Below are positions 25,320 to 33,020 of a DNA stretch of 33,020 nucleotides, piece after piece. The stretch covers positions 1-33,020 of the forward strand of contig CALEMP010000117.1 of the NCBI GenBank assembly GCA_937910685.1, read 5' to 3'. Source of the DNA: an uncultured bacterium. Lineage in GTDB: Bacteria; Planctomycetota; UBA1135; GCA-002686595. Under the pieces are notes generated by a model. The model made no database searches. It worked only from the letters and a program-made list of their open reading frames with translations, and was not told the DNA's origin. Positions within the stretch are counted from its first letter, which is position 1, and every line of letters begins with the position of its first letter. The translations under genes were made by a program, and so were the position numbers.

Positions 25320-26755
25320 GGGGCAGTTCCTTTGAGGTGAGCCTTGGACCCGGAGTCTAGCAACGCACTCGTTTCTTCCGCAGCAGCGATTCCAGTCTTG
25401 AAACGATCTTCCACCGAGACACCCCCGTGCCAAGTTCCCGCCATGACAAACTTAGGCAGGGCCCTGCGCACCGTGCTGTGCAAATCGGCCATTTTGCGAT
25501 CATGGCCCACCCCATACCTCGGGATGACCCCTTTCCAGTGCCGGATGCGGGCAGTTTCCAAGGTACCTGGCTGATAGCCAAGGCCGCGCCGCAAGTCTTC
25601 GAGGGCCAGTTGCACCGAAGCCTTGGAGTCCAGTCCCGCCAAGCTGGCGCTGTGGTAAATGGCACTGACTACGGCTCCGCCAGCGGGGGCATGTCCTTTG
25701 AAAATATTCGATGGGAAGAGAGCCCCAAGCAGGCGCGGCGCCGAATCCACCGGCTCAGCATCGGGGGGCACCAAGAACCCAAACGCCGGGGGCAGGTTGG
25801 CTTGGCTCAAACCCAGGTGGACGACGGATATGTTGGCCGTGGGCAAGTCGAGGAGTTGGCGCACATCGGTCCTGTCCGGGGTTGCCATGGCCAGGAGGGC
25901 GTGGGCGTCCCGCGGGCCGGTGGCCAAGACGATGGACTCGGCCCTGAAGCGCGCCCCATCATCCACGGTCACCACCCAGCCGCCGGCTCCCCGTTCGATC
26001 TCAGTTGCTCCGCGGCCCAGCTGCAGGCGTTGCCCCAATCCACGGGCCAGTACCAGTGGGAGTTCGCCGAGGCCCCTCGGAAACGAAAGCAAACTACCCG
26101 GTGGCGGGCTGGGCCCCGGCAGTGGGGTACCGGGCTGGCTCTTAGCTGCCTTGCGCGCTTTCAGCACCCCACGCACAATTCCCCCAGCGTCGTTGGCCAG
26201 ATTAAACACCCTCGGGAAAGCGCTGCGGGCGCCTAGTTCATTGAGCTCAGCAGCATAGACCCCGCGCACAAAGGCTCCGCCCAAGACCTGGGCCGCTTCT
26301 TGCCCGAGGCGGTCCACGAGAAACTCTTGAAGGGACGGTTCGGCATCAAACAAACCAACCTTAGACATGGGCCGGAAGGGCTCGCTCATGAGACGCAGTT
26401 TTCCACCAACGGAAAGCAGCTTGGAGCGCGCAAACTCTAGTGGTCCTGTGGGCAAAGGGTGCAGGCGTCCGTTGCGATAGACCAACCGAAGGGAAGCCGC
26501 GGGGTTCGAGACGGTCAAGCGGTCAAGAAGGCCAGCCTCTTGGGTCAAGCGCCGAAAGCAAGGTGCGCTGGCGGGAATGGTGTTGGGCCCCTGCTCGAAC
26601 AGAAACCCTCCCTCCTGTTGGGTGGTCATGATCCCGCCCGGAGCACGTCCGCTCTCAAGGCAAAGGACCTCGACCCCCCTGCGGTGCAGGGTGTGCGCGC
26701 AAGCGAGACCGGTTGCCCCGGCCCCAATCACAATCACATCGTAGGTTTCCTGCAT
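25316..26755 (-). CDS. hemY: Protoporphyrinogen oxidase (HemY/HemG-type, FAD)
   Basis: Oxidises protoporphyrinogen IX to protoporphyrin IX with FAD and oxygen. The 479 residues from ATG 26755 fit the HemY type. The N-terminal dinucleotide fold is YDVIVIGAGATGLACAHTLHRRGVEVLCLES, followed by RAPGGIMTTQQEGGFLFEQGPNTI, the GG-doublet region typical of PPO. FVRGVYAAELNELGARSAFPRVF is the PPO-specific block in which residues after 'GVYAG' normally lie. The end (FVMAGTWHGGVSVEDRFKTGIAAA) is the usual FAD-binding C-terminal motif. The upstream extension to 26830 was rejected as a shadow of hemN. The start lies 4 bp after the hemN stop. The O2-dependent step here contrasts with the anaerobic-type HemN next to it. 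Confidence 0.93.
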   Translation of the reverse strand: MQETYDVIVIGAGATGLACAHTLHRRGVEVLCLESGRAPGGIMTTQQEGGFLFEQGPNTIPASAPCFRRLTQEAGLLDRLTVSNPAASLRLVYRNGRLHPLPTGPLEFARSKLLSVGGKLRLMSEPFRPMSKVGLFDAEPSLQEFLVDRLGQEAAQVLGGAFVRGVYAAELNELGARSAFPRVFNLANDAGGIVRGVLKARKAAKSQPGTPLPGPSPPPGSLLSFPRGLGELPLVLARGLGQRLQLGRGATEIERGAGGWVVTVDDGARFRAESIVLATGPRDAHALLAMATPDRTDVRQLLDLPTANISVVHLGLSQANLPPAFGFLVPPDAEPVDSAPRLLGALFPSNIFKGHAPAGGAVVSAIYHSASLAGLDSKASVQLALEDLRRGLGYQPGTLETARIRHWKGVIPRYGVGHDRKMADLHSTVRRALPKFVMAGTWHGGVSVEDRFKTGIAAAEETSALLDSGSKAHLKGTAP

Positions 26756-26759
26756 AGGC

Positions 26760-28154
26760 CTAGAGCGTCTTGCTAAAAGTGCCCTCGCCTGTTTTCCCTT
26801 GTTCCTGGCGAGCTGCAAAGTAACTGTCAAACTGCACCGCTACGTTGCGCATGAACATCTGTCCGAGAGAGGTCAGCTCGATGGCATGCGGGTGCAGAAG
26901 GACCAAGCCGTCGTCCTGCATGGGGACCAGAGCCTTGAGTTGCGCGGCAAAGTGCTGGTCAAAATCGATCCCGTAACGCTCTTGGATTTGCTGCTTGTCC
27001 AGATAGCCGTTGCACATGATCCCAAGAATGATATCTCGCCGGAGGCAGTCTTCACCGCTCATCTTGTGCCCGCGCAGGGCAGCCAGGCCGCCCCCTTCAA
27101 GTGCGGTCAGGTAATCGATCTCGACTGGTTTGTTTTGCACAAAACAGCCATCCACTTCGCCGATGGAAGAGACCCCAAAGGAGACCATCTCTGTTCCGGC
27201 ATGGGTGGTGTAGCCCATGAAGTTTCGGTGCAGGGTGCGGTTCTTGAGAGCGACTGCTAGCTCGTCATCGGGAAGCGCAAAGTGGTCCAGGCCCAGGTAT
27301 TCGTACCCCGCATCCTGAAAGGCCTCTACCGAATCCAAGAAGATCTCGATCTTCTCTTCGCTCGATGGGGCTGACTCCATGTCCATGGCCGTCTGGTGTT
27401 TTTTCATCCAGGGAACGTGAGCGTAGTGGAACAGCGCAACGCGTTCTGGGCGCAGGATGATGGTCTCTTTGACCGTCTCCGCGAATAGGGCCCGTGATTG
27501 GTGGGGAAGGCCATAAATTAGATCTAAGTTGACCGACCCAATCCCTAATTTGCGGGCGCTTTCAACCAGGCCAACCGTGATTTCCTTGGGTTGGACGCGT
27601 TTGACCGCCTCCTGCACCTTGGGGTCGAAGTCTTGCACGCCCATGGAAATGCGATTGAAGCCCAACTCGGCGAGAACCTCCAGCTGTTCCTGGTTGGTGA
27701 CCCGCGGATCCACTTCGATGGCTACTTCGGCGTCATCGGTCAGGGTGAACACCTTGGTGAACATGGCGTGCACGCGACGGATTTGATCGCAGGTGAGGTG
27801 CGTAGGGGTGCCTCCACCCCAGTGGTATTGGTGAACCTGACGCCGACCGATTCCTGTTTCGGCAACGCGCTCGAATTCCGTTTCAAGCTGCTTGAGGTAA
27901 CGCTCCACTCGGTCTTCCCGGCGAGTGATGACCACGTTGCAACCGCAATACAGGCACATCTCAGCACAGAAAGGGATGTGGATGTAAACCGAGAGTGGGG
28001 CGCTGCTGTTGTTGGCGGCGTTCGTCAGGTGCTGGGCATAGTCCAGGGGCTCAAACGAGTCCGCAACCCAGTCAATCGCGGTGGGGTAGCTCGTGTAACG
28101 CGGAGCGCTGGTGGCATAGCGTTCGAGGAGCTTCTTGTTGACCGGGAGGCGCAT
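26760..28154 (-). CDS. hemN: Oxygen-independent coproporphyrinogen III oxidase (radical SAM)
   Basis: Converts coproporphyrinogen III to protoporphyrinogen IX by radical SAM chemistry. From ATG 28154 it has 464 residues and starts LPVNKKLLERYATSAPRYTSYPTA, the true HemN N-terminus that distinguishes it from HemW. The cluster motif is PFCAEMCLYCGCNVV (Cys63, Cys67 and Cys70 for the 4Fe-4S cluster, with Cys72 also conserved). WGGGTPTHL follows, and GVQDFDPKVQEAVKRVQP and VNLDLIYGLPHQ are family signatures. The C-terminal part has RNFMGYTTHAGTEMVSFGVSSIG. It starts 2 bp after the hemE stop. Because hemN follows hemE and precedes PPO, the operon gives the last three steps before metal insertion. 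Confidence 0.97.
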   Translation of the reverse strand: MRLPVNKKLLERYATSAPRYTSYPTAIDWVADSFEPLDYAQHLTNAANNSSAPLSVYIHIPFCAEMCLYCGCNVVITRREDRVERYLKQLETEFERVAETGIGRRQVHQYHWGGGTPTHLTCDQIRRVHAMFTKVFTLTDDAEVAIEVDPRVTNQEQLEVLAELGFNRISMGVQDFDPKVQEAVKRVQPKEITVGLVESARKLGIGSVNLDLIYGLPHQSRALFAETVKETIILRPERVALFHYAHVPWMKKHQTAMDMESAPSSEEKIEIFLDSVEAFQDAGYEYLGLDHFALPDDELAVALKNRTLHRNFMGYTTHAGTEMVSFGVSSIGEVDGCFVQNKPVEIDYLTALEGGGLAALRGHKMSGEDCLRRDIILGIMCNGYLDKQQIQERYGIDFDQHFAAQLKALVPMQDDGLVLLHPHAIELTSLGQMFMRNVAVQFDSYFAARQEQGKTGEGTFSKTL

Positions 28155-28156
28155 GC

Positions 28157-29197
28157 TTAGTTGGTGGATCCTTGGGGCTTGAGGACCGTTTCCCATAGGG
28201 CCGTAGTGGATTCCAGCGGTGTCTTGGGGAGGATGCCGCTGCCCAAGTTGAATATGTAGCCGGGGGCATCCTTAAAGGCCGCGATGGTACGCAGGGCTTC
28301 CTGTTGCACCACTTCTGGGGGAGCAAAGAGGGTCACCGGGTCCAGGTTTCCCTGGAAGGCGACCTTACCCTCGGTGCGCCGGATGGCTTCAGCTGGATCG
28401 ATACGCCAGTCAATGGAGAGCACGTCCGCGCCGGTTTCCACCAGCAACTCCAAGAGGTGCGAACAGCCGTTGACGTACAGGATCACGGGAACGCCCAGCT
28501 CTTGGGTGTTCTTGACCAAGCGGGTGACCGGCTTCAGCATGCGCTCGCGCCATGTGCGCGCATCCAAGCTGCCTCCCCAGGAGTCAAATATCTGGACCGC
28601 GTCCGCTCCCGCCTCCACCTGCATGGCGAGGTAGGGCAGGGAATTGTCCACGATGCGGTCCACCAGGCGATCAAAGGCGGCGGGTTGCCCCAGCATGAAC
28701 GCCTTGGTGTTCTCGTAGTTGCGAGAGCTCTGGCCTTCGATCATGTAGCTGGCAAGAGTGAAGGGAGCGCCGCAAAAACCGAGCATGGCACGTTCCTCGC
28801 CAAGCTCTTTGCGTACCCGTCGTAGGGTTTCGCCCAAGAATGCTGTTTGCTCTCTGGCGTCAAAATCCCGCAGGCGTTCCACATCCTCGGCATTGCGGAC
28901 GCAAGGCTTCAGGATTGGGCCCGTGCCCTCTTCGATCGAAACCGAAACGCCCATGGCCTCGGCGGGCACCAGTATGTCGCAGAAAACCACCGCAGCGTCC
29001 ATGCCGAAGCGGCGGATCGGTTGCAGGGTTGCTTCCGAAGCTAGTTCTGGCTGGTGACACATCTGCATGAAGGTGTGGCCTTCTCGCAGTTTGCGGTACT
29101 CGGGCAAGGAACGGCCAGCTTGGCGCATCATCCAAGCTGGGGGGCGATCTGTGGGCTGTCGCCGACAGGCCGCTAGCATGCGCTCGCGCGGGTTCAT
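28157..29197 (-). CDS. hemE: Uroporphyrinogen decarboxylase
   Basis: Decarboxylates uroporphyrinogen III to coproporphyrinogen III. The 346-residue protein begins MNPRERMLAACRRQPTDRPPAWMMRQAGRSLPEYR, the family start with the substrate-binding PxWxMRQAGR block. VVFCDILVPAEAMG carries catalytic Asp74, GFCGAPFTLASYMIEG is another signature, and the late segment GNLDPVTLFAP…FNLGSGI is typical. ATG 29197 is chosen because the frame upstream to 29443 encodes non-homologous sequence. It is the first gene of the eight-gene hem operon. The promoter should lie in the 94-bp divergent gap to the small membrane protein gene, but I found no box there that I would defend. Confidence 0.98.
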   Translation of the reverse strand: MNPRERMLAACRRQPTDRPPAWMMRQAGRSLPEYRKLREGHTFMQMCHQPELASEATLQPIRRFGMDAAVVFCDILVPAEAMGVSVSIEEGTGPILKPCVRNAEDVERLRDFDAREQTAFLGETLRRVRKELGEERAMLGFCGAPFTLASYMIEGQSSRNYENTKAFMLGQPAAFDRLVDRIVDNSLPYLAMQVEAGADAVQIFDSWGGSLDARTWRERMLKPVTRLVKNTQELGVPVILYVNGCSHLLELLVETGADVLSIDWRIDPAEAIRRTEGKVAFQGNLDPVTLFAPPEVVQQEALRTIAAFKDAPGYIFNLGSGILPKTPLESTTALWETVLKPQGSTN

Positions 29198-29291
29198 GGG
29201 AAAATCCGGTGGGGGAAAAAGGGGCCTAAAATAGGTCGCCTTGTGGCAGACAGGATAGCCAACAAGGCCGTCCCCTGTGGGCTTCGGGGGC

Positions 29292-29669
29292 ATGAAGATT
29301 GCTAGGCTTGGGCCCCTTCCCCGGGAATACCTGGGAGCGATTCCCGTGAACGACCCCCAGCCCAAAGATCCCGAGCAGGCCAGCAAGGCTTTTGCTCCCA
29401 GTCCCGCCCGAGCAGCCCGCTTGCGGCTGCGTGGACGCAGCATGATCGGGGCTTCAATCGTACTGGTGATTGCTTTTGTGCTGACCGTCTCGGATGCGGG
29501 CTACGGGCACGATCCTTATCGGACTTTTGGCCAGCGGAGGTCCTACAACATGGTCAAGCGGAATGTGCACGGTGCCCTGCCCGGTGCCTTGCCGTACTTG
29601 CTGGGAGCCGGCGTGTTGTTTGGTCTTGGGCAGCTAACCCTGCGCCGGGCTAACCGATCAAAACCTTGA
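29292..29669 (+). CDS. Small two-TM membrane protein of unknown function
   Basis: A 125-residue protein from ATG 29292; a GTG at 29277 and a GTG at 29346 ([11 protein letters not shown]) are alternative starts. After a hydrophilic N-terminus with a basic stretch ([11 protein letters not shown]) come TM1 (about 51-67, [16 protein letters not shown]), a loop with [22 protein letters not shown], and TM2 (about 99-116). The last residues are basic. I do not recognise it. It is divergent from the hem operon and overlaps the ispG stop by 20 bp (convergent). The open frame with clear membrane topology supports a real gene; no function can be given. Confidence 0.6.
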   Translation: MKIARLGPLPREYLGAIPVNDPQPKDPEQASKAFAPSPARAARLRLRGRSMIGASIVLVIAFVLTVSDAGYGHDPYRTFGQRRSYNMVKRNVHGALPGALPYLLGAGVLFGLGQLTLRRANRSKP

Positions 29670-30771
29670 GTTCGCCCATCAGGGCCTCGACCACTTCGTC
29701 GTAACTATAGGTTCCGACGGTCTCTGTCCCACGCTTGAGATTGACCGTCTTGGGACCGCACCAAAGGCCAAGGTCAGCGTCATCGGTTTCGCCTGGGCCA
29801 TTCACCCGGCAACCCATCACCGCGATGGTCAGGTCGTGTTCGGCCGCAATTTTCGTGGCTTCTTTGACCTCTTGGGCAAGTTCAATGAAGCGCTCGTTCT
29901 CAACCCTCGAGCACGATGGGCAGGCGATGATGTTGAGCCCGTCGAAAAACCCTTTCGGCACGGAACGGAATCTGCCAGCCGCGATGTCCGCGAGGATTTG
30001 GCGTCCAACCACGATCTCTTGGCCTTTTTCCTCGAAGGGCACGGTCAGCGAAACCCGCAAAGTATCGCCAATTCCCTGGGAAATGAGCTGTTCGAAGGCG
30101 ATTCGGGTTTTGATGACTCCGTCGGGGGGCATGCCCGCTTCGGTGACTCCTAGGTGAATCGGAACATCAGGGCGCTCGGCGGAGAAGCTCTTGTTGGCCT
30201 CGATTACCAGGCGGGGATCCGAGTCCTTGATCGAAACGCAGTAGTCCTTGAAGTCGACCTTGTCGAGGAATGCGCAGTGGTCCACTGCTTGGGCGACGAG
30301 GGCCGCCGTGTGGTCATCACCGAAACGTTGCTTGTAGTCCGGAGCCAGCGACCCCGCGTTGCAGCCAATCCGTAGGGCGCAGTCATTGGCCTGGGCCACG
30401 TCGGCGATCCAACGCACCTTGTCCTCGACCGACTTGTTGCGTTCGTGATGGTGGAGGTGTCCGGGGTTGTAGCGCAGCTTTTGAACAAAGGGCGCAACGT
30501 CCTTGGCCAGGGCGTAGTTCTCTTGCAGGTCAATGGAGAGCGGAACACTAAAACCCTCAATCACGTGGGCGAGGGCGGCCACATCAGCAGCGCTGTCCAC
30601 CGCGATGCGAACCAGGTCCGCGCCCGCGGCGGTCAGGATTTCCAGCTGCCGACGGGTGGCAGCCACATCCTGGGTGCGGGTGGCGGCCATGGACTGCACC
30701 ATCATCGGCGCATCCCCCCCGATGGTCAGGGAGCCGATGCGGATCGGACGTGTGTTGCGGGTGGTGGCCAT
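29650..30771 (-). CDS. ispG: 4-hydroxy-3-methylbut-2-en-1-yl diphosphate synthase (IspG/GcpE)
   Basis: Penultimate enzyme of the MEP isoprenoid pathway; reduces MEcPP to HMBPP with a 4Fe-4S cluster. 373 residues from ATG 30771, the short bacterial form. [19 protein letters not shown] (10-28) is the IspG opening, RYNPGHL (100-106) follows, and [10 protein letters not shown] (205-213) is in the TIM barrel. Cluster cysteines: CPSCSR (Cys284, Cys287) and [10 protein letters not shown] (Cys321, Glu328). An in-frame extension to 30918 is low complexity and rejected. It is divergent from the FAD oxidoreductase, with a 308-bp gap that holds phased GGAATT repeats and the oxidoreductase promoter. Confidence 0.98.
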   Translation of the reverse strand: MATTRNTRPIRIGSLTIGGDAPMMVQSMAATRTQDVAATRRQLEILTAAGADLVRIAVDSAADVAALAHVIEGFSVPLSIDLQENYALAKDVAPFVQKLRYNPGHLHHHERNKSVEDKVRWIADVAQANDCALRIGCNAGSLAPDYKQRFGDDHTAALVAQAVDHCAFLDKVDFKDYCVSIKDSDPRLVIEANKSFSAERPDVPIHLGVTEAGMPPDGVIKTRIAFEQLISQGIGDTLRVSLTVPFEEKGQEIVVGRQILADIAAGRFRSVPKGFFDGLNIIACPSCSRVENERFIELAQEVKEATKIAAEHDLTIAVMGCRVNGPGETDDADLGLWCGPKTVNLKRGTETVGTYSYDEVVEALMGELKVLIG

Positions 30772-30839
30772 GGGCCGTGGATTCTCGCCTGTTGGGTGGG
30801 CAGAGGGGCGCAGGTTCTTGTCCTCAAACCGTGCCCCGG

Positions 30840-30867
30840 GGGAATTCTCTGGGAATTCTTCGGAATT
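30840..30867. repeat. Three GGAATT repeats spaced about one helical turn apart
   Basis: GGAATT begins at 30841, 30852 and 30862; the first two copies are longer (GGGAATTCT, 9 bp, exact). The 10-11 bp spacing places all three on the same DNA face. They lie in the divergent gap, 70 bp upstream of the ispG start and over 200 bp upstream of the oxidoreductase start. They could be an operator array for ispG; nothing else identifies a binding protein. Confidence 0.3.
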
Positions 30868-31050
30868 TGGCCCCCGCCGCCGGGGATTCCTCGGATGTGT
30901 GTTCAGACAAGAGTTCAACTGGCCATGGGTCAGTTTCCAACCAGGCCCTCGGGGCCCATCGATTGTGAGCGCGGGAAACCCCTCTTCTGCGCACCGACGA
31001 TGGGCTCCGAGTGCCTCTTTTAGGGCCTGTAGGAGCGCGCCCCGGGTCGC

Positions 31051-31073
31051 TATAATGCGAGCCTTATGGAGGA
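31051..31073 (+). promoter_or_regulatory. -10 box and Shine-Dalgarno of the FAD oxidoreductase gene
   Basis: A perfect TATAAT at 31051-31056 is followed by GGAGGA at 31068-31073, 6 nt before the GTG start at 31080. Transcription would begin near 31063, giving a leader of only about 17 nt made mainly of the ribosome site. No good -35 hexamer is seen (TGTAGG at 31028-31033 is at the right distance but poor). The strong Shine-Dalgarno stands out in a window where most starts lack one, and it fixes GTG 31080 as the start. Confidence 0.6.
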
Positions 31074-31079
31074 CAACAC

Positions 31080-32300
31080 GTGAAGGCCAAGATTCTCATT
31101 GTAGGCGGCGGTGGTATGGGCGTTTCGATTGCGCTCCACGCTGCCACCCGATGCGACCCGCTCAACGAGCCCGTGATGCTCATCGAGAAGTCCAGTCTCG
31201 GCGCCGGATCTTCTGGTCGCTCGGGAGCAATCGTGCATGCGGCCTATTCCGACCGGGTGCTGGCCGGCATGGCTCGCGATTCCCTCAAGCAATACACCCA
31301 CATCACGACCCACACGGGGCGCTCGGTGGGCTACCGCAAGACGGGCGTGCTTTTTCTACCTGGGCCTGGGGATGAAGAGAAGGCCAGCTATCAGGCAGAC
31401 CTCAAAATGCAGAGGGCTCTTGGAATTATCGCCAACGAAGTGAACGCGGATGAAATGCGAGGGCTCGTGTCCGGCATCGAAGTTGCGGATGACGCGGTGG
31501 GGATTTGGCAGCCGGAGGGGGGCTTCTTGGACCCCGGGCGCACGATCAACACGATCGCCAAGCTGGCTCGTGCCCGCGGCGCTACCACCCGCTCGGGGGT
31601 GGCCGAGCCCCATGTGATCGTCAAGAACGGGCGCGTCACCGGCGTCGAAACAGACAAGGGCTTCATCGAGGCCGACCATGTGGTCTTAGCCACAGGGGCT
31701 TGGACCCGCGTGCTGCTGGGTGAACTTGGGGTGGAATGGCCCCTGCAAGTCCTGCGTACCGAGGAGCACTTCTTAGAGATGCCTTCGGTTGAAGCCAACG
31801 AAGATGACGATTTGGATGATGCGGGAGGGCACGAAACACGCTTCTTGCCAGATCCCCTTGAGAGTCTGCCCGTGGCCCACCCGGTCTTGATCGACCGGGG
31901 CAACTGCTTCTACATTCGTTGCGATCCTCAGCAGGGACGCAGCCGCGTGGGTCGGATCGGATTCAAGAACCTGCCCGAGTTGGACACGCCTCTTGGGCGC
32001 TCTGAGGTTGCTACGAAAGAGTTCTCCGAATGGGCGCGAGAAGCCGTTGTGCAGCGCTTGCCGGCCTATAGGGACCTAAGCGACCTTGGCTCCAATGCCG
32101 CCCATATCAGCGTGACCCCCGATGGTCGCGGCATCGTGGGCGAGGTGCCCTCGGTCAAGGGCCTATGGATTGTGACCGGGTTCTCTGGCCTGGATTACAC
32201 CTTGGCTCCCAGCATCGGCGAGGGCCTCGTGCAGATGATCGAAGGCCGCCCAGTGGCCGCCTTCAAGCCCGAGTTCTTCTCGCCTGAGCGCTTTGACTAG
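31080..32300 (+). CDS. FAD-dependent oxidoreductase (DAO/DadA family)
   Basis: A 406-residue flavoenzyme of the D-amino-acid oxidase/sarcosine oxidase-like fold. The N-terminus has the FAD-binding [18 protein letters not shown], followed by [25 protein letters not shown], the S-S-G-R-S-G stretch typical of DAO-family pyrophosphate/FAD contacts. [25 protein letters not shown] is the second FAD-contact strand, and [27 protein letters not shown] is the conserved C-terminal flavin motif. Likely substrates are amines or N-methyl/D-amino acids, but nothing in the sequence or neighbours fixes this. A GTG start is supported by GGAGGA 6 nt upstream. It is a single-gene unit; weak hairpins follow the stop. 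Confidence 0.88.
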   Translation: MKAKILIVGGGGMGVSIALHAATRCDPLNEPVMLIEKSSLGAGSSGRSGAIVHAAYSDRVLAGMARDSLKQYTHITTHTGRSVGYRKTGVLFLPGPGDEEKASYQADLKMQRALGIIANEVNADEMRGLVSGIEVADDAVGIWQPEGGFLDPGRTINTIAKLARARGATTRSGVAEPHVIVKNGRVTGVETDKGFIEADHVVLATGAWTRVLLGELGVEWPLQVLRTEEHFLEMPSVEANEDDDLDDAGGHETRFLPDPLESLPVAHPVLIDRGNCFYIRCDPQQGRSRVGRIGFKNLPELDTPLGRSEVATKEFSEWAREAVVQRLPAYRDLSDLGSNAAHISVTPDGRGIVGEVPSVKGLWIVTGFSGLDYTLAPSIGEGLVQMIEGRPVAAFKPEFFSPERFD

Positions 32301-32557
32301 CCCTGCTGGTCAACATCAGCCCTATCAGGAGGTCGTTCTTTTATTGAAGGATTCCACTCGGTCTCTTGATAGGCCGGCTATAGGTACAACTCAGTAAAAA
32401 GTTAGGGTGAATAACCCTTCTAGGGTGTTTGGCAGCCTAAGAGGAAAGATCAGAATAACTTTCTACGAGGTCTTTCAGGTGAAAATCTGGGTACCAATGG
32501 CACACCAACATCTGCTGAACAGAGAGGCGCTCGCTTTGTTAGGTCTAGCCCTCAACC
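32301..32557. other. AT-richer intergenic stretch with inverted repeats
   Basis: No credible gene in this 257-bp stretch. Two inverted repeats are visible: CCTATCA (32321-32327) with TGATAGG (32367-32373), and AGGGT-GAATA-ACCCT (32404-32418), the latter a possible weak terminator for the oxidoreductase gene. Base composition falls to about 42-43% GC here in the lines I counted. Confidence 0.4.
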
Positions 32558-32734
32558 TTACAGCGTAAGCAGTTTAACAACGAAGCCAACAAGTATGATG
32601 ATAAATAGAAGGATGCTGAACACGTGTTGTACTCCTTGCGCCTTCTGCGCTTTGGACTTTTCTTCGGTCAGTATATCAATCCGCTTCCACAACTCGGCAC
32701 AGTTGGGGCAATGAGAATCTTTTGAGTTTTCCAT
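32558..32734 (-). CDS. Small CxxC plus single-TM protein (58 aa)
   Basis: A short reading frame from ATG 32734 to TAA 32558 encodes 58 residues. The N-terminus (MENSKDSHCPNCAELWKRID) has a CPNC knuckle at 9-12 that could be half of a zinc site. A polar, probably coiled-coil stretch follows (ILTEEKSKAQKAQGVQ), then a convincing transmembrane helix (HVFSILLFIIILVGFVVKLL, about 37-56) at the C-terminus. It is therefore likely a tail-anchored membrane protein with a cytoplasmic zinc or redox motif. Family unknown. The AT-rich codon use differs from the upstream genes. No strong Shine-Dalgarno is seen. The organised layout (Cys pair, linker, TM) argues for a real gene. Confidence 0.55.
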   Translation of the reverse strand: MENSKDSHCPNCAELWKRIDILTEEKSKAQKAQGVQHVFSILLFIIILVGFVVKLLTL

Positions 32735-32752
32735 TGATCGTAGAACCTTTTA

Positions 32753-33020
32753 TTATCGCGTGATGACTGTGAACTTGCTGGCTGCTCCAGAAGCAGCGCC
32801 GTTGATGCTCGCTATGAATTCCGTCAGGCCCTTGTGTGGGAGGGTCGACACTGTCACGGAACTATAGGTAGGGACCACGCGGTGATCCAGTTGTGTGGGT
32901 AATCTCTACACCAGATGTGCACAGTATTCCCCGTTGGGGACCCATGGACCTTTGGAAAACAATCGCGTTTGAACTTTCCCCTCAGGCAACCAAGCCGGAG
33001 GCTCTCCAGAGTTTCATCTT
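32753..33020 (-). pseudogene. Possible 3' part of a gene entering from the right edge, perhaps frameshifted
   Basis: Two minus-strand open stretches meet here. One runs from the window edge to a TGA at 32854-32856 (54 residues, including FPKVHGSPTGNTVHIWCRDYP). The other is in another frame and runs from 32905 to TAA 32753, ending LTEFIASINGAASGAASKFTVITR, which looks like a natural protein C-terminus although it has no ATG. A single frameshift near 32890 would join them into one gene whose start lies outside the window. Both are short enough to be chance, so this is a weak call. The stop at 32753 lies 19 bp upstream of the 58-aa gene on the same strand. Confidence 0.25.

Noticed and set aside
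29198..29443. N-terminal extension of hemE to 29443
   Set aside because: The extra 82 codons are basic low-complexity sequence and cover the divergent gene start; the family N-terminus begins at ATG 29197.
1..33020. tRNA or rRNA genes, CRISPR arrays, insertion sequences
   Set aside because: Read for them on both strands; no cloverleaf-like segment, regular repeat-spacer array, transposase or terminal inverted repeat pair was recognised.

Overview
This is a GC-rich (about 60-65%) bacterial chromosomal window carrying about 25 genes, tightly packed and on both strands. The organism looks like a Gram-negative-type, cobalamin-using bacterium. It has MurJ, phosphoheptose isomerase GmhA, a class II (B12-dependent) ribonucleotide reductase, the MEP enzyme IspG, a DsbD-type thiol transporter and several starts without a clear Shine-Dalgarno. 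Planctomycetota or a neighbouring phylum is my best guess, from gene style only; there is no rRNA marker here.

Layout. 1-6161: murJ, then nrdJ ending in a strong bidirectional terminator, a convergent secreted protein of unknown function, and a cation diffusion facilitator. 6201-8627: a DsbD-like thiol:disulfide transporter whose frame is interrupted by one TGA exactly where the first cysteine of the C-terminal CxxC should be (U-V-N-C). A hairpin just downstream fits the bacterial SECIS rules, so I annotate a single 808-residue selenoprotein. 8620-10990: feoAB (minus strand), with a palindromic operator candidate just upstream of feoA. 11160-14413: rpiA, gmhA, a secreted CxxC (HMA-like) protein and an SGNH hydrolase-like protein.

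14659-20370: a compact, translationally coupled four-gene cassette. It holds an unknown protein, two different BREX-type (BrxC/BrxD, DUF2791-like) P-loop ATPases, and an Lhr/BrxHI-like SF2 helicase. The second ATPase has an N-terminal CarD/Tudor-like domain. No PglX methylase, PglZ, BrxL or nuclease is present. This is the best candidate for an undescribed defence or DNA-processing system in the window.

20367-29197 (minus): one long heme operon, hemE-hemN-hemY(PPO)-ccsA/hemX-hemA-hemC-hemD-hemL. Neighbouring genes overlap or lie 1-4 bp apart. It covers glutamyl-tRNA to protoporphyrin IX except hemB, and lacks hemH. 29292-32300: a small membrane protein, ispG, and a FAD-dependent oxidoreductase with a perfect TATAAT box and a strong Shine-Dalgarno.

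32301-33020: composition falls sharply (about 42-43% GC in lines I counted, against 67% in a line of the preceding gene). Only a 58-residue CxxC plus one-TM protein and a possibly broken gene at the edge are seen there.
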